DNA of 64,000 bases from Mycolicibacterium aromaticivorans JS19b1 = JCM 16368 (GTDB lineage: Bacteria; Actinomycetota; Actinomycetes; Mycobacteriales; Mycobacteriaceae): the NCBI RefSeq assembly GCF_000559085.1, contig NZ_JALN02000001.1, positions 5,146,001 through 5,210,000 of the forward strand, read 5' to 3'. Below are positions 45,528 through 53,254 of the stretch, in pieces. Below the pieces are notes generated by a model. It ran no database searches. It was not told the origin of the DNA and saw only the letters and a program-made list of their open reading frames with translations. The first letter of the stretch is position 1. Every line of letters starts with the position of its first letter. The position numbers were made by a program, and so were the translations under genes.

Positions 45528-46568
45528 CTAGGCAAACGGAGGTTGATCACAGTTGTCGCTCCGTTCAGGTTGCTCGGACTCGCTGTTTTCAGCTGCAGCG
45601 GGGTCGAGGTCACTCTTGTCGTCCGCGGTCTCATCCTTACTCTCGTCGGCGGCAGGCTGGTCCTCGTCATGCAGTTCGTTGTCACTGATGGGCTGCGGTC
45701 CAACAAGCTCTGCGTTGTCCCACAACTGCTCGTACTCCTCGCGCAACACCGCCGCCGCCTTCTCGGGCATCGGAGTAAAAACGGTGGTCGTTCGTCCGAC
45801 CCCATTGAGCGAGGTACCTAGGGTGAAGACCGAATTGTCATCGGCAATGAGGTAACGATCGTGCAATTTGGTCGACTTCCGCACTTCCACTCGCCTGCCT
45901 AGGCTGGCGCTGTCGAGGTGGGTTTGCATCGCCGATAGTTCCGACTTGCCCGACTTAACTGACACTAGTAGTCGCGACAGCTGGGTGCTGACGATGATTC
46001 TGTGGAGGCCATCGAGCTTCAGATACGGATCGACAAGTAGACCGGCACCTGCGTTGGCTAGTTGTCCCACCAAAAGTGGGTAGGCAAGCGGGTCGTGAGC
46101 TTCGAGGACAACAACACTGACGTCCTCATCGGTGGCGTCCGTCTCGCGATCGCGTAGAAGCGCGCGACCTAGATCGGTTAGCCGCAGGCCTGATACCTCG
46201 CCGGATCGAGCAATTTTCTCCAGCCACGTCAAACGGACCAGGTGCTCAATCGCCGTCTCTGCCCGTTTGACCAATTCCCTGCGGGGGCTTCCGTATAGCT
46301 GATCAACGAACGACGTCATGCCCGCAATCTGCCTACTCAGGGACGACACGGACCCCATCATCTTGGACATCGCGCTGACCTCATTCGGACCGAAAAGTGC
46401 ACCCCGGTAACCCAACCCGGGACGCTCCGTTATGCGGTACTCGGCCTCGGCTGGTTTCGGGTTGTTACGCCACAGCATGACTTCGTCAGCAGTCGGGGCA
46501 TAGCTGCTTCGGTTGCAAGCTGCGATGAACGCCAGTAACCGATACTGCTCGTCCGAGAGAATATTCAC
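45528..46568 (-). CDS. Winged-helix/phospholipase-D-like protein (defence candidate)
   Basis: A 346-residue protein. The first about 145 residues are helical and end in a winged-helix-like segment (VRLTWLEKIARSG...LTDLGRALL, about residues 111-138). Residues about 150-270 look like one phospholipase-D domain: HDRYLIAD with His 236, Arg 238 and Asp 243, then GTSLN at 251. The tail (about 295-346) is acidic and low-complexity. GTG start at 46568, with TATCGT 7 bases before it (leaderless). It is divergent from the PIN gene across 62 bases. Base composition is lower in GC than the host. Likely nuclease or effector; function inferred, not known. Confidence 0.6.
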   Translation of the reverse strand: MNILSDEQYRLLAFIAACNRSSYAPTADEVMLWRNNPKPAEAEYRITERPGLGYRGALFGPNEVSAMSKMMGSVSSLSRQIAGMTSFVDQLYGSPRRELVKRAETAIEHLVRLTWLEKIARSGEVSGLRLTDLGRALLRDRETDATDEDVSVVVLEAHDPLAYPLLVGQLANAGAGLLVDPYLKLDGLHRIIVSTQLSRLLVSVKSGKSELSAMQTHLDSASLGRRVEVRKSTKLHDRYLIADDNSVFTLGTSLNGVGRTTTVFTPMPEKAAAVLREEYEQLWDNAELVGPQPISDNELHDEDQPAADESKDETADDKSDLDPAAAENSESEQPERSDNCDQPPFA

Positions 46569-46618
46569 CGGGCCGACGATAGGCGCGCCGAAACCAACGC
46601 GCTACAAGCTCGCGCAAT

Positions 46619-46624
46619 TAGCCT
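46619..46624 (+). promoter_or_regulatory. Leaderless -10 of the PIN gene in a shared divergent region
   Basis: TAGCCT with six bases to the GTG at 46631. On the other strand TATCGT (46576-46581) lies seven bases from the GTG at 46568. The 62-bp space therefore holds two back-to-back promoters with no room for separate control. Confidence 0.5.
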
Positions 46625-46630
46625 GGTGCG

Positions 46631-47629
46631 GTGCTCCGCTTGCTGATCGATACCTCCACCTGGCTTGATTTAGCTAAGCGTCGTGACGGTCAACGCTTAA
46701 TCGTGCCTCTACGCCTCCTGGTCGACGACGGCCTGGTTGACCTGCTTGTCCCAGAGCTTGTGGTCGACGAGTTTGAACGTAACCGGGCCAATGTGGAGAG
46801 GTCCATGACGTCGAGCGTTAGTGAGCGTTTCCGGTTGATTCGCCAGGATGTCGCGCTGTACGGCTCCGTCGACGATTTCGAAGGCTTTTTTGCTGAGTTC
46901 GTCTTCGAGCAGTGGGCGCATAAGATCCCGATGATAGGGGCGATGACGACCCGCAACTTCGAGGAGATTCGGGAATTACTTCAAGGCGGGACCCGCCTTG
47001 AAGCGACGGCGGCCGACCACGCACGTGTGGTCGCGCGGGGTCTCGCGAAAACTGCCCCATTTCATCGGTCACGCAACAGCGTTGCCGATGCCTTGTTGAT
47101 TGAAATGTATGCGTCAGCATTGGCTTCGGCAGACCCAGGCGATCACTACGCATTCATCACCTCCAACTCCGACGACTTCTCAACGCAGAACGGCGACAAG
47201 CGTCAGCCCCACGAGGACTTGGCCGCCCTCTTCGCCAGTGAAACTTCGACTTACCGCCTGGGTGATGCGGGTCTTGAGCAAGCGCTTTACGACGAGTTCG
47301 GCGAAGAGATGGCGCAGCTAGTTCAAGAGACGTATTTCGTTCAGGAACCGCGGGGCTTGTCCGACATCCTCGCCGCAGAGAAGGAACTCTTCGACAAAAT
47401 TTGGTATGAGCGGTCGATGCGCCACGACCGCGAGCTAAGTGCGAACGGGAAGACCGACGAACTTGCAGAGCACAGGCGCATAGCGCGAGAGGCCCGCGAG
47501 CGGGTTGAAAAGACATATGGCACAGCGAATCTGGGACCGTTTGACCCATTCGATCTCGGGATGCTGAATGGCAAGCTTTCGGCCCTAAGGTGGGTACTCG
47601 GCAGCGAATGGGACTTCCTCGACACGTGA
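46631..47629 (+). CDS. PIN-domain RNase-like protein (defence candidate)
   Basis: A 332-residue protein with an N-terminal PIN domain. The acidic residues expected for the metal site are visible: Asp 7 in LLIDTSTW, Glu 47 in VVDEF, Asp 153 in NSVADALLIEMYA, and Asp 181/182 in ITSNSDDFS. The C-terminal about 130 residues are helical and charged. It is longer than toxin-type VapC proteins. It is divergent from the wHTH-PLD gene. An RNA- or DNA-cleaving role in defence is inferred from domains and location. No antitoxin-like small gene is adjacent. Confidence 0.65.
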   Translation: MLRLLIDTSTWLDLAKRRDGQRLIVPLRLLVDDGLVDLLVPELVVDEFERNRANVERSMTSSVSERFRLIRQDVALYGSVDDFEGFFAEFVFEQWAHKIPMIGAMTTRNFEEIRELLQGGTRLEATAADHARVVARGLAKTAPFHRSRNSVADALLIEMYASALASADPGDHYAFITSNSDDFSTQNGDKRQPHEDLAALFASETSTYRLGDAGLEQALYDEFGEEMAQLVQETYFVQEPRGLSDILAAEKELFDKIWYERSMRHDRELSANGKTDELAEHRRIAREARERVEKTYGTANLGPFDPFDLGMLNGKLSALRWVLGSEWDFLDT

Positions 47630-47768
47630 TCGCATCCCCTCGCGTGGCTGCCTGCGTCGGCGCGCAACCAACAATCAAAAAACCAGGCCAGTGCACCAAT
47701 AACAATTACAGTCCGCCAGGGACTGGAACCGTGCTCCACTGTCGGACGCCGGGCGTACAGTCCCGGAT

Positions 47769-48191
47769 ATGGCAGTCATCTTTGCCTTGGTGCTCGCCGT
47801 CGTCGGCGCCGTGGTCCTCAGCGCCGCAGGCTTACAGCTGTGGGAGAGCCGCCGCCGACCGGCACCGCGGTGCGCCATGCCCGCTCCGGACGGCTCGCGA
47901 GCGTGCGCCGACGACGCTGGGCATCTGGGCTGGCACCACACAGCCCGCGCGCGGTGGTTCGGTGCCGTCTGGGGGCCGCCGGCCGCACAAGTCAGGGCCG
48001 CTAAGCCAACCGCCAAGCCGCCGGCGCTGACCGCGCCGGCCAAGATCCCGACCCCTGCTGTAGCCGTGCTCGAACCGACGCCGACGTGCATCGGCGGCAA
48101 GCCGATCCTGGTGCAGGTTGGGATGCTTGGGACTCGCAGACCAAAGGGCTACTGCTACCCGGATGCTCGACCTGCAGGAGTCAACTCGTGA
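47769..48191 (+). CDS. Membrane-anchored hypothetical protein
   Basis: A 140-residue protein with one N-terminal hydrophobic helix (about residues 3-22) and a Cys- and Pro-containing soluble part. The segment CAMPAPDGSRACADDAGHLGWHHTARARWFG suggests a small metal or Cys-rich region. TACAGT lies seven bases before the ATG (leaderless). Its stop overlaps the start of the next gene (GTGA), so the two are co-translated. No function recognised. Confidence 0.55.
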   Translation: MAVIFALVLAVVGAVVLSAAGLQLWESRRRPAPRCAMPAPDGSRACADDAGHLGWHHTARARWFGAVWGPPAAQVRAAKPTAKPPALTAPAKIPTPAVAVLEPTPTCIGGKPILVQVGMLGTRRPKGYCYPDARPAGVNS

Positions 48192-48505
48192 TCCGACAAA
48201 TCGCCGCCGCCATGGCGGCACTGGCACTCGTCGGCGCGCCGACCGCCGTCGCCGACACCACCGATCAGCAGTTCCTGGACTTAATCCATGCCAACAACGT
48301 GCCCGGCCAGGACGACTCACTGATCGCATTCGCGCACGAGTACTGCGACGGTAACGGGACATCGACGATCCTGCCGCTCATCGGCCAAGGCGTCACACCA
48401 AACCAGTTCTACACCGTCCGCGTCGCCGCATCCCGGGTGTACTGCCCGATGAAGATTGCGCAACCGAACCATCCGGCGCCAGTGTTCACCGGCCTAGTGC
48501 CGTGA
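48188..48505 (+). CDS. DUF732-like secreted protein
   Basis: A 105-residue protein with a signal peptide (cleavage after AVA near residue 21) and a mature DUF732-like helical core: DQQFLDLIHANNVPGQDDSLIAFAHEYC, with two Cys. The family is common in mycobacteria and their prophages and has no fixed function. It is co-translated with the upstream membrane protein gene. Confidence 0.7.
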   Translation: MIRQIAAAMAALALVGAPTAVADTTDQQFLDLIHANNVPGQDDSLIAFAHEYCDGNGTSTILPLIGQGVTPNQFYTVRVAASRVYCPMKIAQPNHPAPVFTGLVP

Positions 48506-48583
48506 GATACGAAGGTCGCGTGTTGATTTGAACCCGAGGGAAGCGCGTCTTCATCCGCAGAAGCGCGGCCGCCCCGGACTGCG

Positions 48584-49252
48584 TCAAATCTCTGTGCCAA
48601 TAATGGCGGGCTGAACCCGGCCGTCCCCCTCGCATTCGACGCAGCCTACGGCGATGCTCTGTACCCGCTGAATCTTGCCGAGTTCTTCAACGACGAGACG
48701 GGCGGCGTCGTTGCGTTTCTTCAAGGCAACAACACCGTCGTCTGTAATCGGTTTGCGACCTTGCTTGCCATCTACCGTCACGTTCGTTGCGGGGATGCCG
48801 GAAAGCTCGTTGTTCAGCAGTTGATATTGCTCATAGACGGTGTCCAGGTCCGGGAAATGTGCACGAAGGGCAGCCAGTCCGGAATAGTCGAGGATTTCAA
48901 ATCCCGTCGAGGGAAGAGCCCAATCAGGGTCCATCGTCTTGTTCAGGCGTTCGCTCCAGGCCTTGGCCGAATTCTTCAGCCGGATCACATGACTGTTGTT
49001 CGCCGCCTTCGGTGGTGGTGGTGGTGGCGGTGGTGGCGGTCGCCCCACGAGCCATTCCCATCGCCTCAACAGGCCGATCACTAGCACCACATCCACGAAA
49101 AAGATTCCGTAGGCGGCGATCATGATGCCAGCCGTCCAGTCGAAATCGGACGGATGGGTGGCGGCTTCGATTGCTGACAGTCCGATCGCGAGCGCCGCCG
49201 TGACACCGACGACGACACCCCACACTGTCGTGTTGTGCTCACCGTCGGCCAT
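48584..49252 (-). CDS. Two-helix membrane protein with polyproline linker
   Basis: A 222-residue protein. Two transmembrane helices (about residues 10-30 and 42-62) are followed by a run of ten Pro after GRP (about residues 71-82) and a cytoplasmic helical domain of about 130 residues (KAWSERLNKTMDPDWALPS...). The polyproline stretch looks like a rigid spacer. No domain recognised. Carried inside the element, so cargo; could be a membrane effector but there is no direct sign. Confidence 0.5.
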   Translation of the reverse strand: MADGEHNTTVWGVVVGVTAALAIGLSAIEAATHPSDFDWTAGIMIAAYGIFFVDVVLVIGLLRRWEWLVGRPPPPPPPPPPKAANNSHVIRLKNSAKAWSERLNKTMDPDWALPSTGFEILDYSGLAALRAHFPDLDTVYEQYQLLNNELSGIPATNVTVDGKQGRKPITDDGVVALKKRNDAARLVVEELGKIQRVQSIAVGCVECEGDGRVQPAIIGTEI

Positions 49253-49349
49253 GAAATGGCATTGTGTCAGTGATCGCGCGCGGAGGCGTGTCAGTTATCC
49301 AAAATCCTGTCCAGGCCAGACGAAGGTTCCCGAACGAGCAGGTGACCTT

Positions 49350-49565
49350 TTACCGCCGCCACCAGCCCGGCGGCACGTCCCCGTCCCGCTCCATCCGAGC
49401 CATCGCCTTCGTGACACCCGGATGCGATAGCCCAACCAGTCGAGCAATAAGCGCCGGTGTGTACCCGCGCCGGTGATAGGCGCGAATCGCTGCGTCTCTC
49501 CGGTCGCGCAGGGCGTTCACACCCGGACGCCTACGGCGTGACAACTCGCCATATTCCATCGTCAT
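49350..49565 (-). CDS. Small helix-turn-helix protein
   Basis: A 71-residue basic protein. The helix-turn-helix is clear: AAIRAYHRRGYTPALIARLVGLSHPGVTKAM, residues about 25-55. The C-terminal tail is Arg/Trp-rich. It could be the element's repressor or excisionase-type factor. The region before its start holds the palindrome at 49658-49677, a possible operator. Confidence 0.6.
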   Translation of the reverse strand: MTMEYGELSRRRRPGVNALRDRRDAAIRAYHRRGYTPALIARLVGLSHPGVTKAMARMERDGDVPPGWWRR

Positions 49566-49903
49566 TGTTCCTGCCCTAAAACTGTTGCCCCGCAGCAGTA
49601 TGCGTCTCCGGTATCACGTTGCAGCGCAATGCTTTCCGCGGCCAGAAGTACGCCGGTGTTGCATTGCACAATGCAACTCAACCGGAGGGGGATACTCGAC
49701 CCTGCGGGTCGAGCTTGGTTCGGCGGCTTAGACTTTAACCCCGCATCCCCTGTTGTAGATGCTAGCATTTATTCGCCCTTCGGAGCGACACATCGAAGGC
49801 AGGGAATAGACGAAATTATATGCACCGCATTATATTTGGCGAAATAGTTCGCAGCTCGTCCCGTCGGCTCTCTCACGCAAAACCTCTCCTGCCCTGACGC
49901 AGA
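49566..49903. other. Probable regulatory region (no convincing gene)
   Basis: Small reading frames here look random. The region holds a 9-bp-arm palindrome (49658-49677) with a related half-site at 49618-49632, and an unusually AT-rich tract (about 49740-49850) with two TATAAT hexamers on the minus strand around 49817-49835. It lies upstream of the HTH gene, so it is probably the element's switch or promoter region. Confidence 0.5.
49658..49677. promoter_or_regulatory. Palindromic operator candidate
   Basis: GTTGCATTG and CAATGCAAC arms with a two-base centre. A partial copy (GTTGCA then GCAATGC) lies at 49618-49632. It lies 93 bases upstream of the HTH gene start, as expected for autoregulation. 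Confidence 0.5.
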
Positions 49904-50911
49904 TCAGCCGAGTTGGTATGCCTCGCGCGCTAGGCGGAAGAAATGGTGTGTCGAGGCATCCGTGCACGTGACCCCGGAGGCCTCGCTTTCGCACGTGATG
50001 GAGCCTGAGCGCCAGCTAAACCCGTACATCAGGCCCTCATGCTGACCATTGGCAAATGTGTCTGATTGGCAACCAACGAATGTGGGCGGCTGACCTTCTC
50101 GCATCATCACCCGAGCACCGGATCCTGACGAACAAGTTGGGGGAAAGGTGTGGTCCGCAACTTCACAGATCGCGTAACCGACGCCCTTCGAGGGACCGAC
50201 CTTGCATGCGATGTTCCCTGACGGCAGTTGCCAGACAAACGATTCCGTATTCTCGGTCGGCGAGGGCGGTGTGCTGGCCAAGGCAGGGGATGAAGGTTCT
50301 GCCATCGGTGGAGAGCTATTAGTTTTGCCGTCCCCGGGAAGCGGCACTGTCGTTGGATCCCCTGGCGCCGGACACTCCACCCGCTGGCCGCTGGTTTTGC
50401 CGTAACACGACGACATCCGACCCGGGTGGAGCACGAATCCATATTTCTCCAGCGGATTCAGGACCCGATGGTTGAAGCCCATGAAAGTGGCGAAGACGAT
50501 CTCGTGCAGGCCGTCTTCACCTTCCGCGTAGGGGCCAAGCATGGCGACGTCCAAGTCGATGGCAGAAGCGCTCCCCTTCGGGTAGATGCCATAGACCACT
50601 GGAGCTCGATAGGTGGAATTTCCGCCTTCACATTCGCCACTGTCATCGGCCGTGGGTAGGGCTTTCCCGCGGGGCAAGAGCTGGGAGTTACACACGTCCG
50701 CGGTCCACTGTCCGATCGTGCCGGTCAGGTGTTCGGGGGGTGCCGGGGAAGTGATCGGATTCAATCGGGGCGGCGGCAAGCATCCGATGAGAACGCTCAG
50801 CGCGACTCCCGCGACGACCGCCGAATACCCGACGGGACGAAATGACGTTCCAACGAGCGCGGCGAGTAACGCCCGCGCCCGAGCGTTGATTAGACGGAGA
50901 CGCAAATTCAT
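49904..50911 (-). CDS. Lipoprotein with DUF6636-like C-terminal domain
   Basis: A 335-residue exported protein. The signal peptide ends in the lipobox LIGC near residue 45, so it is lipidated. The mature part has a first domain (about 60-170), a Pro/Ser-rich linker (about 180-220) and a C-terminal domain beginning FVWQLPSGNIACKVGPSKGVGYAICEV, typical of mycobacterial secreted proteins of the DUF6636 kind. ATG 50911 is preferred because the signal peptide starts there. No enzyme activity suggested. It is cargo of the element. Confidence 0.65.
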   Translation of the reverse strand: MNLRLRLINARARALLAALVGTSFRPVGYSAVVAGVALSVLIGCLPPPRLNPITSPAPPEHLTGTIGQWTADVCNSQLLPRGKALPTADDSGECEGGNSTYRAPVVYGIYPKGSASAIDLDVAMLGPYAEGEDGLHEIVFATFMGFNHRVLNPLEKYGFVLHPGRMSSCYGKTSGQRVECPAPGDPTTVPLPGDGKTNSSPPMAEPSSPALASTPPSPTENTESFVWQLPSGNIACKVGPSKGVGYAICEVADHTFPPTCSSGSGARVMMREGQPPTFVGCQSDTFANGQHEGLMYGFSWRSGSITCESEASGVTCTDASTHHFFRLAREAYQLG

Positions 50912-51441
50912 AGTGCGGGCTACGAACCTAGTACTCGAGTCCGGCGAGCTACTGCTTGCCGCACTTGGCAGCAAGAGCCCGCGTCCTGCTTTGTTGCGAA
51001 GAACGCATGTGCACTCAGCACAATGGTGAAGCGCCATTGCGTGTCGACAGGCGGAAGTGTTGCCATGCGGGGACGGTACCCGTGCCGACGATCTCTGAGG
51101 CGACTTGCGCTCCAGTCCGTCTGAAAGCCGCCGACCAAGTCACGGCTAGTGATCGATCACCACCTGAACGTCCGCGCCAGGCCGTTTACGTAGCTGCATA
51201 TTTCGGCTAACCGATCTCTGGGCCTGCCGCCCATTTATCCATCGGCGGACAAGTCGGGGTGAAGTCCCTTGTCTCGCGGTCGTCGGTGTGCTCGGCGTTA
51301 ACAGCCAGTAGCGCCTGAAGCGCGTCCCCGGGTGCCACGATGTCGTCGTGGCTCATGGCAGTGCACGTTAGGGCCGGCCACTTACATCCCGGTCTCCTGT
51401 CCGTCGTCTCACTGTAGGGCAGACCAGGCACAATTAGGTCC
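50912..51441. other. Gene-poor stretch inside the element
   Basis: About 530 bases. The first 125 are an in-frame extension of the lipoprotein gene that I judge untranslated. The rest holds one small minus-strand frame at 51207-51356 described separately. I see no repeats or strong hairpins here. Confidence 0.4.
51207..51356 (-). CDS. Possible small protein (49 residues)
   Basis: A 49-residue acidic frame (MSHDDIVAPGDALQALLAV start). It lies upstream of, and divergent from, the OGG-fold gene. It could be a small regulator or chance. No ribosome site is clear. Confidence 0.25.
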   Translation of the reverse strand: MSHDDIVAPGDALQALLAVNAEHTDDRETRDFTPTCPPMDKWAAGPEIG

Positions 51442-52158
51442 ATGGCTGCCACCGACCTCGCGGATATCCACCTGGCTGCTCACGCTGTCGTCCAGCTCCA
51501 GGCGATAGATCCTGTCCGCTGGATCCACGGCCACGGGTTCAGTGTCGATCGCCGTTGGTGGACAGTCGAACTCACCACCCACGGATTGGACGACACGATC
51601 CTAGGCGACCACATCAGCCGGGGCGACATATTCAACATTGCGGGGCCTGCCCTCGTTGAACCAGCCGCAGCGCTGAGGCTCTTGTGGAACACACTCGCGT
51701 GGGGCAGCGGAGACAGTCAGCGCAACAATAAGGCCCGCATCGCCTCGATCGCCGCCAACCGCGACTCCATCGCAGCACTACTTCAAGAGGCAGCTCGGCT
51801 CAGCCGAATCGACCCCCGCGCTGCCTACGACCTCCTGCGCCCGAACAACAAGACCGCTATCGGCGAACTCGGGCCAGCGTTCTTCACTAAGTACCTGTAC
51901 TTCGCCGGCGGCGGGGCCGCTCACCACCGGTGCTGCATCCTCGACCGAAACGTCGCCGCGTCGCTGAATCACACTTGCGGTTGGAAGTCACTGCCGGTCG
52001 AACGAAATGACTGGTTGGCAAGCGCGTACGAGCGTTACGCACTCTTGCTTGACCGCTGGGTCGAAGAGCATCACCTGTCGCGGCATGACGTTGTCGAACG
52101 GTTGCTATTCGAAGACGGCAAGAGGGTCAACCGGTGGGCCGTCGCGCCACGGAGATGA
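51442..52158 (+). CDS. OGG-fold DNA-glycosylase-like protein (defence candidate)
   Basis: A 238-residue protein resembling the 8-oxoguanine-glycosylase-fold family of bacterial accessory genes. A helix-hairpin-helix-like segment is visible as NNKTAIGELGPAFFTKYLYFAG, about residues 135-156. Lys 150 and Asp 168 (ILDRNVAASL) are spaced like the catalytic Lys and Asp of OGG1. The N-terminal part (residues 1-110) is unlike the barrel of true OGG1. It is followed after about 160 bases by the DUF2510-Mrr gene on the same strand. Base excision of modified phage bases is a plausible but unproven role. Confidence 0.65.
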   Translation: MAATDLADIHLAAHAVVQLQAIDPVRWIHGHGFSVDRRWWTVELTTHGLDDTILGDHISRGDIFNIAGPALVEPAAALRLLWNTLAWGSGDSQRNNKARIASIAANRDSIAALLQEAARLSRIDPRAAYDLLRPNNKTAIGELGPAFFTKYLYFAGGGAAHHRCCILDRNVAASLNHTCGWKSLPVERNDWLASAYERYALLLDRWVEEHHLSRHDVVERLLFEDGKRVNRWAVAPRR

Positions 52159-52316
52159 CTTTCCCGCGGACACCGAACCTGCACCGTCCGACCCACTCAT
52201 CGCGTATTGCCCCAGTACTGGGAATTTGCTGCAAATTGCCATGCGTCCCCACGTCACAGCACGTCCCACAATAGGTTGACCGGAGCGGCAATTCGCGGAC
52301 CGATGCGGGGGTAGTC

Positions 52317-53120
52317 GTGGCGGCTAGTTATCGACCGAAGTTGGTGCGGAGCAGCTGGCCGCCCAACTGGTATGTAGACCCATGGGACCACGGACAGTGG
52401 CGCTACTGGGATGGTGCCTTCTGGACCGGTCATACCTCGGAGCGTTACCGCGCACAAAAGGCACCCGTCCCCGATCACTTGCACCGGGCTTTCGCTGCCG
52501 CAGCCGCCACAATCGGCAATTCCAACAAAAGGGAATTAGATTCGGACCGTATACGCCACGGAGATGGGATGGACGGCCCACTCGGAGTGCAGCTCGACCT
52601 TGAGCGTTTATGTCCTGTGTTGAGCGACGTCCCAATTGAGGTCACGCGGCCGCTGTACCAACTGCTTTCGAGCGAGCGGGTACACCACCGGAAGTTGCGT
52701 GCCCACCTTGCCGAGCGGGAGCGCCACCTGGCTTATATGAATTCAGGCATGCGCGAGATTGATGCCATGCCGGGCGTTGAATTCGAGCGCTACATCGCGG
52801 CCCGATATCGTGCGGACGGCTGGACGGTCCGCCATACGCCAGCTAGCGGAGACTATGGGGTCGATCTCATTGCGACCAAAGATGGCGAGCTCGATCTCGC
52901 TATTCAGTGCAAAAGACAGGCGAAACCCGTTGGAGTGTCTGCCATCCAACAGGTCGTCGCAGGCGGGATGCACTATGGATGTGCGCGCACCATGGTTACA
53001 AGCAACCAGGAGTTCACTCCCGCCGCTCGAAACCTCGCCGCGACCCACAACTGCCAGCTTATCGGCCGAGCAGAGCTCCTAGAGACAATTTGGATCGACA
53101 GTCCTGGAACCGATGGTTGA
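52317..53120 (+). CDS. DUF2510-Mrr nuclease fusion (defence candidate)
   Basis: A 267-residue protein. The N-terminus has a DUF2510 motif (WYVDPWDHGQWRYWDGAFWTG, about residues 18-38), a linker and helical region, then an Mrr-type restriction-endonuclease domain (about residues 150-255). The PD-(D/E)xK core is visible as Asp 183 in DYGVDLIATK and Gln 197/Lys 199 in AIQCKR. GTG start at 52317 with a GGGGG ribosome site about 6 bases upstream. Mrr domains cut modified or damaged DNA. Pairing with the OGG-fold gene suggests recognition of altered bases. Confidence 0.75.
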   Translation: MAASYRPKLVRSSWPPNWYVDPWDHGQWRYWDGAFWTGHTSERYRAQKAPVPDHLHRAFAAAAATIGNSNKRELDSDRIRHGDGMDGPLGVQLDLERLCPVLSDVPIEVTRPLYQLLSSERVHHRKLRAHLAERERHLAYMNSGMREIDAMPGVEFERYIAARYRADGWTVRHTPASGDYGVDLIATKDGELDLAIQCKRQAKPVGVSAIQQVVAGGMHYGCARTMVTSNQEFTPAARNLAATHNCQLIGRAELLETIWIDSPGTDG

Positions 53121-53254
53121 GAGCCGCTACGCGATTCAAGGCCCCACGACGGCGGACACCTACAGTTCAGGCCTGGTCGCGCGACTACATTCGCCTCGAC
53201 CCAGCAGGCTGACAAAAGGTGCTACGGGAGCAGATCCGGACTCACGATCGCAGA

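Noticed and set aside
46631..47629. PIN gene as a VapBC toxin
   Set aside because: The protein is more than twice the usual VapC length and no VapB-like antitoxin gene precedes it.
49562..49847. Small overlapping frames on both strands upstream of the HTH gene
   Set aside because: No ribosome sites and random-looking composition; the region is better explained as regulatory sequence.
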